A stretch of DNA of 24,616 nt from IMG/VR virus record IMGVR_UViG_3300025929_000047, positions 1 through 24,616 of that record; one strand, written 5' to 3'. Position numbers and translations under genes: made by a program. Origin of the DNA: a virus. The notes beneath the pieces were generated by a model. The model searched no databases. It was given only the letters and a program-made list of their open reading frames with translations, and had not been told where the DNA came from. Of this stretch, positions 6,435 to 12,900 are shown one piece after another. The first letter of the stretch is position 1; every line of letters begins with the position of its first letter.

Positions 6435-8135
6435 ATGGAAGGCACCGCGTTCACCGGTGAGGCGTTGCGCGTGTTCGGGCCGCCCGGCACAGGCAAGACC
6501 ACCTATCTCGCCCGGGAGATTTACAAACTGATCCGCGACAACGGAGCGGACTCCACGCTGATCTGTTCATTTTCCACAACGGCGGCCCACGCCATCGTGC
6601 AGAAGTTCACCGAAAACAACGCGGTGTATCGGCCCAACAAGAAGATGGTCGGCACTTTGCACAGCCACGCCTACCGCGCCACTGGGCACAGCAGCGTGGC
6701 CCTGGACCCGAAGGTGATCGAGGACTGGAACAACCAGTCCACGTTACGGATCACAGCCTCACGGCGCGACGGCGGCGGCGACACCGGAAAGTTCGTCACC
6801 GATCCGACGAAGGCTGTCACCGGAGACGATCACCTCGGGTGCCTGGATCTGTTGCGCGCCAAAATGGTTCCGATCGAGGAGTGGCCGCGTAACATCCTCG
6901 ACTTCGCCACCCGTTGGAATTCATGGAAGCGGGATGTCGTCGCGGTCGACTTCTCCGACATGATCGAAAGCGCGTTGGAACGCGCCCGAGACGGAGAGCA
7001 CGCGCCCGGGAATCCGCAGTTCATCATCTCCGACGAGTCGCAGGACATGACTCCGCTGGAAACAGCGCTCGTGCTGGCATGGGGCCAACACGCGACTCGA
7101 ACCGTGCTGGCCGGCGACGACGACCAAGCGATCAACGGATGGCGTGGCGGCAGCCCGGATCCGATGCTGATGTTGCACGGCGACAACGTGTCCGACCACA
7201 TGCTGACGAAGTCGCACCGGGTGCCGGAGAACGTGCGGCTGATCGCGGAGGACTGGATTCGTCACGTGTCGTTCCGGAAGGACAAGGCGTACACGGCACG
7301 GACCCGGCTGAACGGTGACACGGACACGGGCGAGATCATCGGCGGTACCGCGTTCACTGTGCCGGAAAGCCTGGGGAACCCGGATCTGGTGGTTCGAATC
7401 AACCAGGATCTGGACGCCGGCAAGGACGTCATGGTGGTTGCGTCGTGTAATTACATGTTGGAGCCGGTGATTAGCAACTTGCGGGCGGAAGGTGTGCCGT
7501 TCCACAATCCGTACCGGCCGGCGGAAATGCGGTGGAACCCGTTTGGCGGCGGCCGGGATGACGTGCAGTCCACGGCGGAGCGTGTCTACCGTTACTTGGT
7601 TCTGGCTGACCGGGATTGGACTGGTGAGGATGTTCAGTCGTGGATGGAATTGGTGAAGATCAAGGACGCCGGCCTGGTGTCGAACGCGAAGCGGATTGCG
7701 GCGGCGTGGGGCCGTGATCCGGTTCCGTATGAGGACATCGTGACCTTGTTCAAGACGGAGGAGGCGTTGGACTGGGCGACGCAACCGGACCCGGATTGGT
7801 TGGCGTCGTGCCTGTTGAAGGCAAAAGCGGATTACGCGACGTATCCGCTTGAGGTAGCTCGGCAGCGCGGGCACGCGGCATTGAATGAGCAGCCGCGCGT
7901 GGTGGTGGGCACGATTCACAGTGTCAAGGGCGCGGGCGCGGACGTCGTGTACCTGGCCCCCGATATTTCGAACGCCACTCGTGTGTCCATGCAGCAGCAG
8001 CGGGACAGCAAGGACGAAGTGATCCGCCAGTTCTATGTGGGCATGACTCGCGCGAAGGAATCGCTTCGCGTGCTCGCCCCAAACGGCAATATGTACATGA
8101 ACGGGTTGATTCCGACTCGATTGGAAGCGCTGTGA
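6435..8135 (+). CDS. UvrD/Rep-family superfamily 1 DNA helicase
   Basis: This 566-residue protein starts at ATG 6435, 8 bases after AAGGAG (6421-6426). The order of motifs is clear: Walker A GPPGTGKTT (15-23, K21), Walker B DESQD (200-204), motif III GDDDQAINGWRG (227-238), motif IV-type KSHRVPENVR, TIHSVKGAGADVVYL, and VGMTRAK (535-541) with the motif VI arginine. Proteins of this family unwind DNA 3'-5' using ATP. The length is shorter than full UvrD (~720), as usual for phage versions. It follows a Cas4/RecB-like nuclease, and the two may form a helicase-nuclease pair. The next gene starts inside its stop (GTGA). Confidence 0.93.
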   Translation: MEGTAFTGEALRVFGPPGTGKTTYLAREIYKLIRDNGADSTLICSFSTTAAHAIVQKFTENNAVYRPNKKMVGTLHSHAYRATGHSSVALDPKVIEDWNNQSTLRITASRRDGGGDTGKFVTDPTKAVTGDDHLGCLDLLRAKMVPIEEWPRNILDFATRWNSWKRDVVAVDFSDMIESALERARDGEHAPGNPQFIISDESQDMTPLETALVLAWGQHATRTVLAGDDDQAINGWRGGSPDPMLMLHGDNVSDHMLTKSHRVPENVRLIAEDWIRHVSFRKDKAYTARTRLNGDTDTGEIIGGTAFTVPESLGNPDLVVRINQDLDAGKDVMVVASCNYMLEPVISNLRAEGVPFHNPYRPAEMRWNPFGGGRDDVQSTAERVYRYLVLADRDWTGEDVQSWMELVKIKDAGLVSNAKRIAAAWGRDPVPYEDIVTLFKTEEALDWATQPDPDWLASCLLKAKADYATYPLEVARQRGHAALNEQPRVVVGTIHSVKGAGADVVYLAPDISNATRVSMQQQRDSKDEVIRQFYVGMTRAKESLRVLAPNGNMYMNGLIPTRLEAL

Positions 8136-8341
8136 CTCTGACTCGCAAAATCGACGGGATCCCAATCGATGAAATCACTTACGTGGAGATGAACGACGGT
8201 ATCACGCACGTGGTGAACAAGGGCAGCATGATGGGCGCTGTCAACATGTTCGGTGACGACGTTCAGCGGTACGTGTTCACCAACTCCAAGGGCAACCAGG
8301 TGACCGTACGCCACGACCGCATCAGGGAGGTAAAGCGATGA
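8132..8341 (+). CDS. Small hypothetical protein
   Basis: This 69-residue product starts at GTG 8132 overlapping the helicase stop, and its own stop overlaps the next ATG. It is predicted as mostly beta strands (ITYVEMNDGITHVVN, QRYVFTNSKGNQVTVRHDRI) with no Cys or membrane segment. I do not recognise it. Tight coupling on both sides suggests it works with the helicase or the VRR-NUC protein, but that is only context. Confidence 0.6.
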   Translation: MTLTRKIDGIPIDEITYVEMNDGITHVVNKGSMMGAVNMFGDDVQRYVFTNSKGNQVTVRHDRIREVKR

Positions 8342-8772
8342 TCGAGGACGCGCCGTTCGACCCGGAACCGCTCCGGAAGCTCGCGGCACGCAAGGCTGAA
8401 CGGCCCCGGCGTGTGCCCGAAAAGGAGATCGTGAACGTGGCCATCAGCTACATTCGATCGTTTGAATGTGGGTACGCCCGGAAGGTCCACGGCTCCCAGT
8501 TCGGCAACGCCGGAGAACCCGACGTGGACGCCGTGATGCGCGGCCGGTCCGTGAAGCTGGAGTGCAAGGCCCCCGACGGCGGCAAGCCCACCCCGGTTCA
8601 GGTCGGCGCGATGAAACGATGGGCGAAGGCCGGGGCGCTCACCGGCTGGTTCACCAGCCTCGATCACGTGATTGAGATCCTGGACCACGTGAACGACCCG
8701 CACACCGACTTCGTGGTTAACGTGACCTATCCGGGATGTTCCTGCCCCCGGCATCAAAACATTCCCGCGTAG
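8338..8772 (+). CDS. VRR-NUC domain nuclease
   Basis: This 144-residue protein has the compact VRR-NUC form of the PD-(D/E)XK fold: an N-terminal E (~30) in an amphipathic helix, GEPDVDAV with D62, then VKLECKAP giving E75-x-K77, and TPVQ with Q88 at the following helix. Family members include Holliday-junction or flap-type nucleases in phages and eukaryotic FAN1. The segment HGSQFGNAGEPDVDAV is characteristic of stand-alone phage versions. The C-terminus ends with CSCPRH. It follows the helicase module and precedes Lsr2, fitting a recombination or junction-processing role. Confidence 0.85.
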   Translation: MIEDAPFDPEPLRKLAARKAERPRRVPEKEIVNVAISYIRSFECGYARKVHGSQFGNAGEPDVDAVMRGRSVKLECKAPDGGKPTPVQVGAMKRWAKAGALTGWFTSLDHVIEILDHVNDPHTDFVVNVTYPGCSCPRHQNIPA

Positions 8773-8811
8773 GATATGCTCCGTAATAACGACTCAAGGA
8801 GGTCAAGGAAG

Positions 8812-9204
8812 ATGGCGAGCAAGACAGTCGTGGAACTGGTCGACGACATCACCGGAGAGCCGGCCGACGAATCGGTTTACTTCGGTCTGGACGGGATCGA
8901 GTACACGATCGACCTGACGAAGGCGAACGCAGCCGAACTGCGCGGACGGCTGGAAGCGTTCGTGGAGAGCGCACAGCGCGTGAAGACCCCGAGGACTCCA
9001 AAGAGCACCGGAACCGCGCGGGCCACCCGGTCCGGCGAGAAGCGCGCAACCGGCACGAACCTCAGCCGGGAGCAGAACCAGGCCGTCCGCGAGTGGGCGC
9101 GCAGCCAGGGCGAGAAGGTCAGCGAGCGTGGCCGGATCCCGGCGGAGCTGCTGGCCCGGTTCCAGGAAGCGCACGCGCCGGAACCGGAACTGGCGACCGT
9201 CTGA
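8812..9204 (+). CDS. lsr2: Lsr2-like nucleoid-associated protein
   Basis: This 130-residue protein matches Lsr2 along its length. The N-terminal dimerisation part has LVDDITGEPADE and FGLDGIEYTIDL. A basic linker (~56-82) leads to the DNA-binding end with REQNQAVREWARSQG and the RGR hook (106-108) in SERGRIPAELL. Lsr2 binds AT-rich DNA in the minor groove and silences it, the actinobacterial counterpart of H-NS. I chose ATG 8812, 9 bases after AAGGAGG (8796-8802). An in-frame ATG at 8776 lies upstream of this site and would add residues not found in the family. It is the last plus-strand gene, ending before a bidirectional terminator. Phage Lsr2 might counter host Lsr2 or regulate phage genes. 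Confidence 0.93.
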   Translation: MASKTVVELVDDITGEPADESVYFGLDGIEYTIDLTKANAAELRGRLEAFVESAQRVKTPRTPKSTGTARATRSGEKRATGTNLSREQNQAVREWARSQGEKVSERGRIPAELLARFQEAHAPEPELATV

Positions 9205-9221
9205 ACTTCCCCAGAACGCAG

Positions 9222-9260
9222 AAAAGCCCCCGCCCGGGAAGTTCCCAGGCGGGGGCTTTT
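9222..9260. terminator. Bidirectional terminator between converging units
   Basis: AAAAGCCCCCGCC (9222-9234) is the exact reverse complement of GGCGGGGGCTTTT (9248-9260). The loop holds a further GGGA/TCCC pairing. A T-run follows the stem on both strands. It lies between the last early gene and the last late gene. Confidence 0.93.
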
Positions 9261-9263
9261 CGT

Positions 9264-9566
9264 TCACTCACTGATCGGTGTCACCGTCGGCACCACGGGC
9301 GTGGGTGGTGTCGGTTGTGTGTAGGTCGGCGCGGCCGGGTGGCCCAACAGAACTGCCGTCAGCCACGGCGGCAACGCGCCCTCAGCGGCCGTGAACGCCC
9401 ACTTCCACAGTGCGATGGCCGCCGGCACCAGAACGGCCAAGCCGATACCGTTGAGGCCGTCAGCAACCGCCGCGAGGGCCGGGATGCGGGTCACCAGCCA
9501 CGCCACGGCCAGCCCCCACAACGCGGGAACCACGGTGCGCAACCATGCGATCACCTTGTCCGACAT
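9264..9566 (-). CDS. Putative holin (two-span membrane protein)
   Basis: This 100-residue protein starts at ATG 9566, 4 bases after the stop of a 49-residue membrane protein. Hydrophobic stretches at about residues 10-35 and 40-60 could form two membrane spans, followed by a Pro/Thr-rich soluble tail (PTYTQPTPPTPVVPTVTP). Size, topology and the position at the end of the lysis cassette, downstream of the endolysin, fit an actinophage holin that opens the cytoplasmic membrane for lysis. Holins share little sequence, so the call rests on context and topology. Confidence 0.6.
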   Translation of the reverse strand: MSDKVIAWLRTVVPALWGLAVAWLVTRIPALAAVADGLNGIGLAVLVPAAIALWKWAFTAAEGALPPWLTAVLLGHPAAPTYTQPTPPTPVVPTVTPISE

Positions 9567-9570
9567 CGGG

Positions 9571-9720
9571 TCACTCTCCCATCAGGCCAAGAAATGTCGC
9601 CACACCGAACAGGGCGACCGAGACAGCGGCCAGCACCGTGGCGGCCCGGCCGCCGATCAGGAACGCCAGCGCCAGCAACAGGCCAGCCAGCGGCACCAGA
9701 ACCGCCCGCAACACGGTCAC
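9571..9720 (-). CDS. Tiny hydrophobic protein of the lysis cassette
   Basis: This 49-residue product starts at a GTG that overlaps the previous stop (GTGA at 9720-9717) and ends 4 bases before the putative holin. Nearly the whole protein is hydrophobic: LRAVLVPLAGLLLALAFLI, a short GGRAA turn, then a second hydrophobic segment AAVSVALFGVATFLGL. Two short membrane spans are likely. It could be a second holin or antiholin. The tight overlap on one side and close spacing on the other, together with its consistent topology, support it as a real gene. Confidence 0.6.
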   Translation of the reverse strand: MTVLRAVLVPLAGLLLALAFLIGGRAATVLAAVSVALFGVATFLGLMGE

Positions 9721-10133
9721 GATGCCATCGCCTCCTGCGCGGCCGGGGATCCCTCCGGCCAGTGCCAGGTTCCCGGCTTCTTGGTCTCGTCGTGCTCGAT
9801 CGGCACTCCGCCGGAGTTGAAGAACACGCCGGTCGGGTTATGCACCGACATGGAGCACGCCTCAGGGTGAAATTCCTGGACAAGGACGCGGGTCCGCTTA
9901 TCCGTTCCCGGGAACGTCAACGGGTTCCCGTTTCCGTCAACAAAATGGATAACAGTCCCGTCTGCCTGGGTAATGCTAGGTCCCAGCGGCTCCGGATCGG
10001 CCGGAAATTCTTGTTGCAAAACCGTCACCCACTGGCCCACTTCCGTGATGATCGCGGCCCGGCACTCCGGCGTGTATTCGCCGTTGCGGGTGCCGTAGCT
10101 CACGTAATGGACTGTGCGTCCAATGGCAATCAC
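9717..10133 (-). CDS. Conserved actinophage protein near lysis genes
   Basis: This 138-residue protein starts at GTG 10133, 6 bases after GGAGG. It begins with GRTVHYVSYGTRNGEYTPECRAAIITEVG and ends with a GTWHWPE segment, a combination I recognise as recurring in small actinophage proteins encoded near lysis or tail-fibre genes. The function of these is not established to my knowledge. The sequence looks soluble and beta-rich, with two Cys and an HPEACSMSVHNPTG segment. Its stop overlaps the start of the tiny hydrophobic protein. Confidence 0.65.
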   Translation of the reverse strand: MIAIGRTVHYVSYGTRNGEYTPECRAAIITEVGQWVTVLQQEFPADPEPLGPSITQADGTVIHFVDGNGNPLTFPGTDKRTRVLVQEFHPEACSMSVHNPTGVFFNSGGVPIEHDETKKPGTWHWPEGSPAAQEAMAS

Positions 10134-10143
10134 GTGCGACCTC

Positions 10144-10524
10144 CTATGTTTCAGTGATTCCGTGTCGGTTCAGAGTCGCGGATAGTGTGTTGATCGTGGT
10201 CCGCATACTCCGCATCTGAAACTGCGCGTCGGACAACTGAAGCAATAGCGTGTCGTGCTTGTCCTGCAAATCATCCGCCCGCGCGTTGGCCGCTTTCAGC
10301 TTTTCCGCCAAGTCATCCGCACGGCTGTTCGCATTATACAACTGCCGTTGCAGGGTGTCGGCTTGTGTTTGCAGCCGTTCAATCAAAGCGACCGCGTTGT
10401 TTGCGATAGCGGTAGACTGATCGATAGGAATACGCTTCCGCTTCCTGTATCCGTCGATAAAGGCGAGCACACCACCGGCACCTCCAAGAGCGCCGATGAG
10501 AGCGGTGATGTCTGCCCAATTCAT
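10144..10524 (-). CDS. Membrane-anchored coiled-coil protein, spanin-like layout
   Basis: This 126-residue protein has an N-terminal hydrophobic segment (ITALIGALGGAGGVLAFI, residues 6-23), a basic stop-transfer-like KRKR, then a long coiled coil (~45-110) with repeats such as NSRADDLAEKLKAAN and NARADDLQDK. The start overlaps the preceding stop (ATGA). This layout is like an inner-membrane spanin or a membrane-tethered accessory lysis protein. Gram-positive hosts lack an outer membrane, so a true spanin role is doubtful unless the host has a mycolate layer. Confidence 0.6.
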   Translation of the reverse strand: MNWADITALIGALGGAGGVLAFIDGYRKRKRIPIDQSTAIANNAVALIERLQTQADTLQRQLYNANSRADDLAEKLKAANARADDLQDKHDTLLLQLSDAQFQMRSMRTTINTLSATLNRHGITET

Positions 10525-10979
10525 TCGTCACCGTCCAATTGCTTGGTGGCAACGTCCTCCATGCGTTTCAGGTCCACCGTGATGTACACGAAACGAACGA
10601 CGCACGCCACGGCGAACAATCCTGTAACCAAAGCCGGAAGTGTCCCCCGGACACCGACTTGCGCAAAAAGCGCAAGAGCGTATGCCAGCATGAGGCAGCC
10701 AAGAAGAATGATGCCGACACGTTCCACGAGAAGTGACATCACTCCTCCCCTGGCTACGCCGACCAAACTGATGACGCCCCCCGCGAGTAAACCGCTATAC
10801 CAGCACAGCACTTCCCAATGCGGCAACGTGTTGGTGACCGCATTTGCCGACGCGTTCGGCGCGAGAAGACCGATAGCTCCAGCGAAAGCGCACGCGCACA
10901 GCATCAGCACCTCGAACGGGTTGCGGCCAGACCGCACCAGAACCGGCACACCGCCGCGCGCCATGATCACCCGGGTCAC
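10521..10979 (-). CDS. Multi-span membrane protein of the lysis cassette
   Basis: This 152-residue protein starts at a GTG overlapping the endolysin stop (GTGA). About four hydrophobic segments are visible: LMLCACAFAGAIGLLA, WYSGLLAGGVISLVGV, RVGIILLGCLMLAYALALFA and LVTGLFAVACVVRFVYI. It is immediately downstream of the endolysin, so a holin or holin-like role is plausible. No family is recognised from sequence. Confidence 0.6.
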   Translation of the reverse strand: MTRVIMARGGVPVLVRSGRNPFEVLMLCACAFAGAIGLLAPNASANAVTNTLPHWEVLCWYSGLLAGGVISLVGVARGGVMSLLVERVGIILLGCLMLAYALALFAQVGVRGTLPALVTGLFAVACVVRFVYITVDLKRMEDVATKQLDGDE

Positions 10980-12004
10980 CCGTTGACGTGGTAGGTCAGC
11001 GTCCCAGTGTGGCCGGCAAACGCGGCGTCCACAATAGACGTCACCTCCGCTGGGGTCGCGCCCGCCGCGCCGGCCGAACCGAGCCCGGCCAATGCGGTAT
11101 CCCGGGCGCGTACCGCCGCGTCCAGGGCCACATAGCCGGCGTAGGCGGCCCCGGGCAGTCCCAGCACGGAGCCGGTCCCGTCGCCGTTGTATGTCTTGTC
11201 CTTGGCCTGCACGTCAGCCCACGTGGCCGGCTGGGCGTATCCGCCACCCAGCAACAGCAGCACATTCGCGTTGGTGGTGGCCTTGTCGCTCAGGTTGCCG
11301 GTGGCGGGCTCGAAGGTGTCGATATTGCACACGAATTGAAACATGATGTCTCCTGGGGTTGATGCCACTCCGTCGGAAATGAGTTGTGTGTCCCCCACGA
11401 GCATGGACGCGAGGGTGAACGGGGCCACAGTGGCGTCCCGGTCCACCGTCCCGGCCACACCTGGCACGGTTCCGGCGTCGGTGTGCTGATGCAACGCCAG
11501 ACGCGGATGTGACCAACCTGGATTGCCGGGGTCGCCGTTCCACGCTGCGATCCACAGAAACACGTTGTCGTCGGCCCACGACATGTCTAGGACGTTGCGG
11601 AACCAGTCGGTGTTGCTGTACACCGCGATTTTCGGCTGTCCACTGTAAATGCGGAACGCGTGGATGAACCGGCGAGTGAAGTCGTTCGCGGTCGCCCGCA
11701 ACTCCGCCGCTTCAAGATCGAGCATCGGCACGAACGAGCCGTTCAGCAACAGCGCCCGCGCCCGGCATTCCGACGCGAAGAACTGGGCCTGCGCCTCCGG
11801 GGTGGTGTCGCTACGCGCGAAGTGGTAGCCGCCCGGTGCGATGCCCGCGTTCCGTGCCCCGTTGGTCTGCCCCGACGCGTCTGGGGACACGTAGCCGGCG
11901 GATTCGGTGACTTTGATGGACGCGAACGTGATGCCGTTGCCGCGCACCGCGCCCCAATCGGACACGCTGTTCCAACCGGACACGTCGATTCCATATTCAG
12001 TCAT
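10976..12004 (-). CDS. Endolysin, GH25 muramidase
   Basis: This 342-residue protein starts at ATG 12004, 7 bases after CGGAGG. Residues 1-~205 are a GH25 (Chalaropsis-type) lysozyme: GIDVSGW with D7, SIKVTE, PGGYHFAR, then MLDLE giving the catalytic D96-x-E98 pair, and KIAVYSNTDWF. These enzymes cleave the N-acetylmuramic acid/N-acetylglucosamine bond of peptidoglycan. No signal peptide is present, so it relies on a holin. The C-terminal ~135 residues are not a familiar wall-binding repeat. They include MFQFVCNIDTFEPATGN and an Ala/Gly-rich end. Its stop overlaps the next gene. Confidence 0.9.
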   Translation of the reverse strand: MTEYGIDVSGWNSVSDWGAVRGNGITFASIKVTESAGYVSPDASGQTNGARNAGIAPGGYHFARSDTTPEAQAQFFASECRARALLLNGSFVPMLDLEAAELRATANDFTRRFIHAFRIYSGQPKIAVYSNTDWFRNVLDMSWADDNVFLWIAAWNGDPGNPGWSHPRLALHQHTDAGTVPGVAGTVDRDATVAPFTLASMLVGDTQLISDGVASTPGDIMFQFVCNIDTFEPATGNLSDKATTNANVLLLLGGGYAQPATWADVQAKDKTYNGDGTGSVLGLPGAAYAGYVALDAAVRARDTALAGLGSAGAAGATPAEVTSIVDAAFAGHTGTLTYHVNG

Positions 12005-12016
12005 CGGGGACCTCCG

Positions 12017-12583
12017 TCACTGGCCGATGCGCCACATAGACAAACTGGAAACCGGCTGAAAACCACTGGTGATGCTAGTGAGAGTGACGCCGGAATCTTG
12101 GAACACAATCACAAAGAATGTATCACCGACTACACAGTTCGGCATCACGGTCGCCATGTGCATAGTGTTGCCCCGGCCGGTTGCCCCGCTCATGGCCGTT
12201 TGTTCGTCTGTAGCCACGCTGTTGGCCGTTGTGCTGGTTCCGTTTTTCGTGCCCCAGATGACACGGTGACCGGAGCCGTTAAGCGTGAAGCCGAATTCGC
12301 AGTCAAACGCGTAGCTGCCGGCCGTCTGGATAGTGATCTGAGTGGGCGACACCAGCGTGAACATGTTGTCATTGTTGACGTCGATGGTGTCCCAACTGAT
12401 CGTGGTGTTCGTATTGTTGGTGATGTTCTGTCCGGCTACTCGCCGCAACCGTACGGTGGGTACATAGGAGCGCGGCGCAGCAGCCCCGGTGACGGTGGTG
12501 TTAATATTGTTGATACCGGTGGACAGCGCGTTCAGTGATGCTTGGTGAACCACGTTGCCATCGGTGAAAGTGGGCATTGTCAC
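12017..12583 (-). CDS. Tail appendage/receptor-binding protein with C1q-like fold
   Basis: This 188-residue protein begins with TFTDGNVVHQASLNALSTGINNI, the short alpha-helical attachment segment found at the start of many phage tail appendage proteins. From ~45 on it looks like a C1q/TNF-type jelly roll: RLRRVAGQNITNNTNTTISWDT, QITIQTAGSYAFDC, then beta strands ending LSMWRIGQ. Such domains usually form trimers that bind the cell surface. The start chosen is GTG 12583, 10 bases after AGGGAGG; ATG 12577 is the alternative. It lies between the tail-tip genes and the endolysin. Confidence 0.65.
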   Translation of the reverse strand: MTMPTFTDGNVVHQASLNALSTGINNINTTVTGAAAPRSYVPTVRLRRVAGQNITNNTNTTISWDTIDVNNDNMFTLVSPTQITIQTAGSYAFDCEFGFTLNGSGHRVIWGTKNGTSTTANSVATDEQTAMSGATGRGNTMHMATVMPNCVVGDTFFVIVFQDSGVTLTSITSGFQPVSSLSMWRIGQ

Positions 12584-12617
12584 AGCGCGACGACCTCCCT
12601 ATGTGCGCTACGCGACT

Positions 12618-12890
12618 TCAGGCGGAAACGATCCAGGACGACCCGGCGATGAACTGATTTTGGAAATCCGTGTCGCCCAGGAATTGAACAGTGCCGTCTC
12701 CGGCGACAGCCCACATTCCAGTCGCAACCGTAAAAGAGTTCCCAAATGGCGTGTGCGCGGTGCCCCCGTTGTCTGCGGTGAAAGACCAATGCGACAACTG
12801 GCACACCGTATTCACGTCAGTGACGTTCGTCCCGTCCCACACCACCGCCGAATACTTGATGGGTCGCACGAGATAATTGGCTACTGCCAT
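12618..12890 (-). CDS. Small tail-region protein, PGDW-like
   Basis: This 90-residue protein starts at ATG 12890, 6 bases after GAGGAGG, which is much better than the in-frame start at 12947 inside the upstream gene. The C-terminal half (FTVATGMWAVAGDGTVQFLG, then DTDFQNQF) resembles the widespread phage PGDWIV-type small proteins in which a Trp-containing beta strand precedes an FxxxY/F ending. The function of that group is not established. It sits between the large minor tail protein and the C1q-like appendage protein. Confidence 0.6.
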   Translation of the reverse strand: MAVANYLVRPIKYSAVVWDGTNVTDVNTVCQLSHWSFTADNGGTAHTPFGNSFTVATGMWAVAGDGTVQFLGDTDFQNQFIAGSSWIVSA

Positions 12891-12900
12891 GAAAACCTCC

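Noticed and set aside
6921-8165. Long open frame of ~414 codons on the minus strand opposite the helicase
   Set aside because: It lies wholly opposite a gene with all helicase motifs. Its Arg/His-rich protein resembles no family, as expected for a shadow frame in high-GC DNA.
8770-8775. TAGGAT as a -10 box of a separate lsr2 promoter
   Set aside because: No acceptable -35 element at 16-18 bases upstream; too weak to annotate.
8776-8811. Earlier in-frame ATG for Lsr2 at 8776
   Set aside because: It precedes the AAGGAGG site and adds residues not seen in Lsr2; ATG 8812 fits both family and spacing.
9093-10157. Open frame of ~354 codons on the plus strand crossing the bidirectional terminator
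   Set aside because: It would run through a strong terminator and opposite four compact minus-strand genes; the product is Arg/Gly/Pro-rich.
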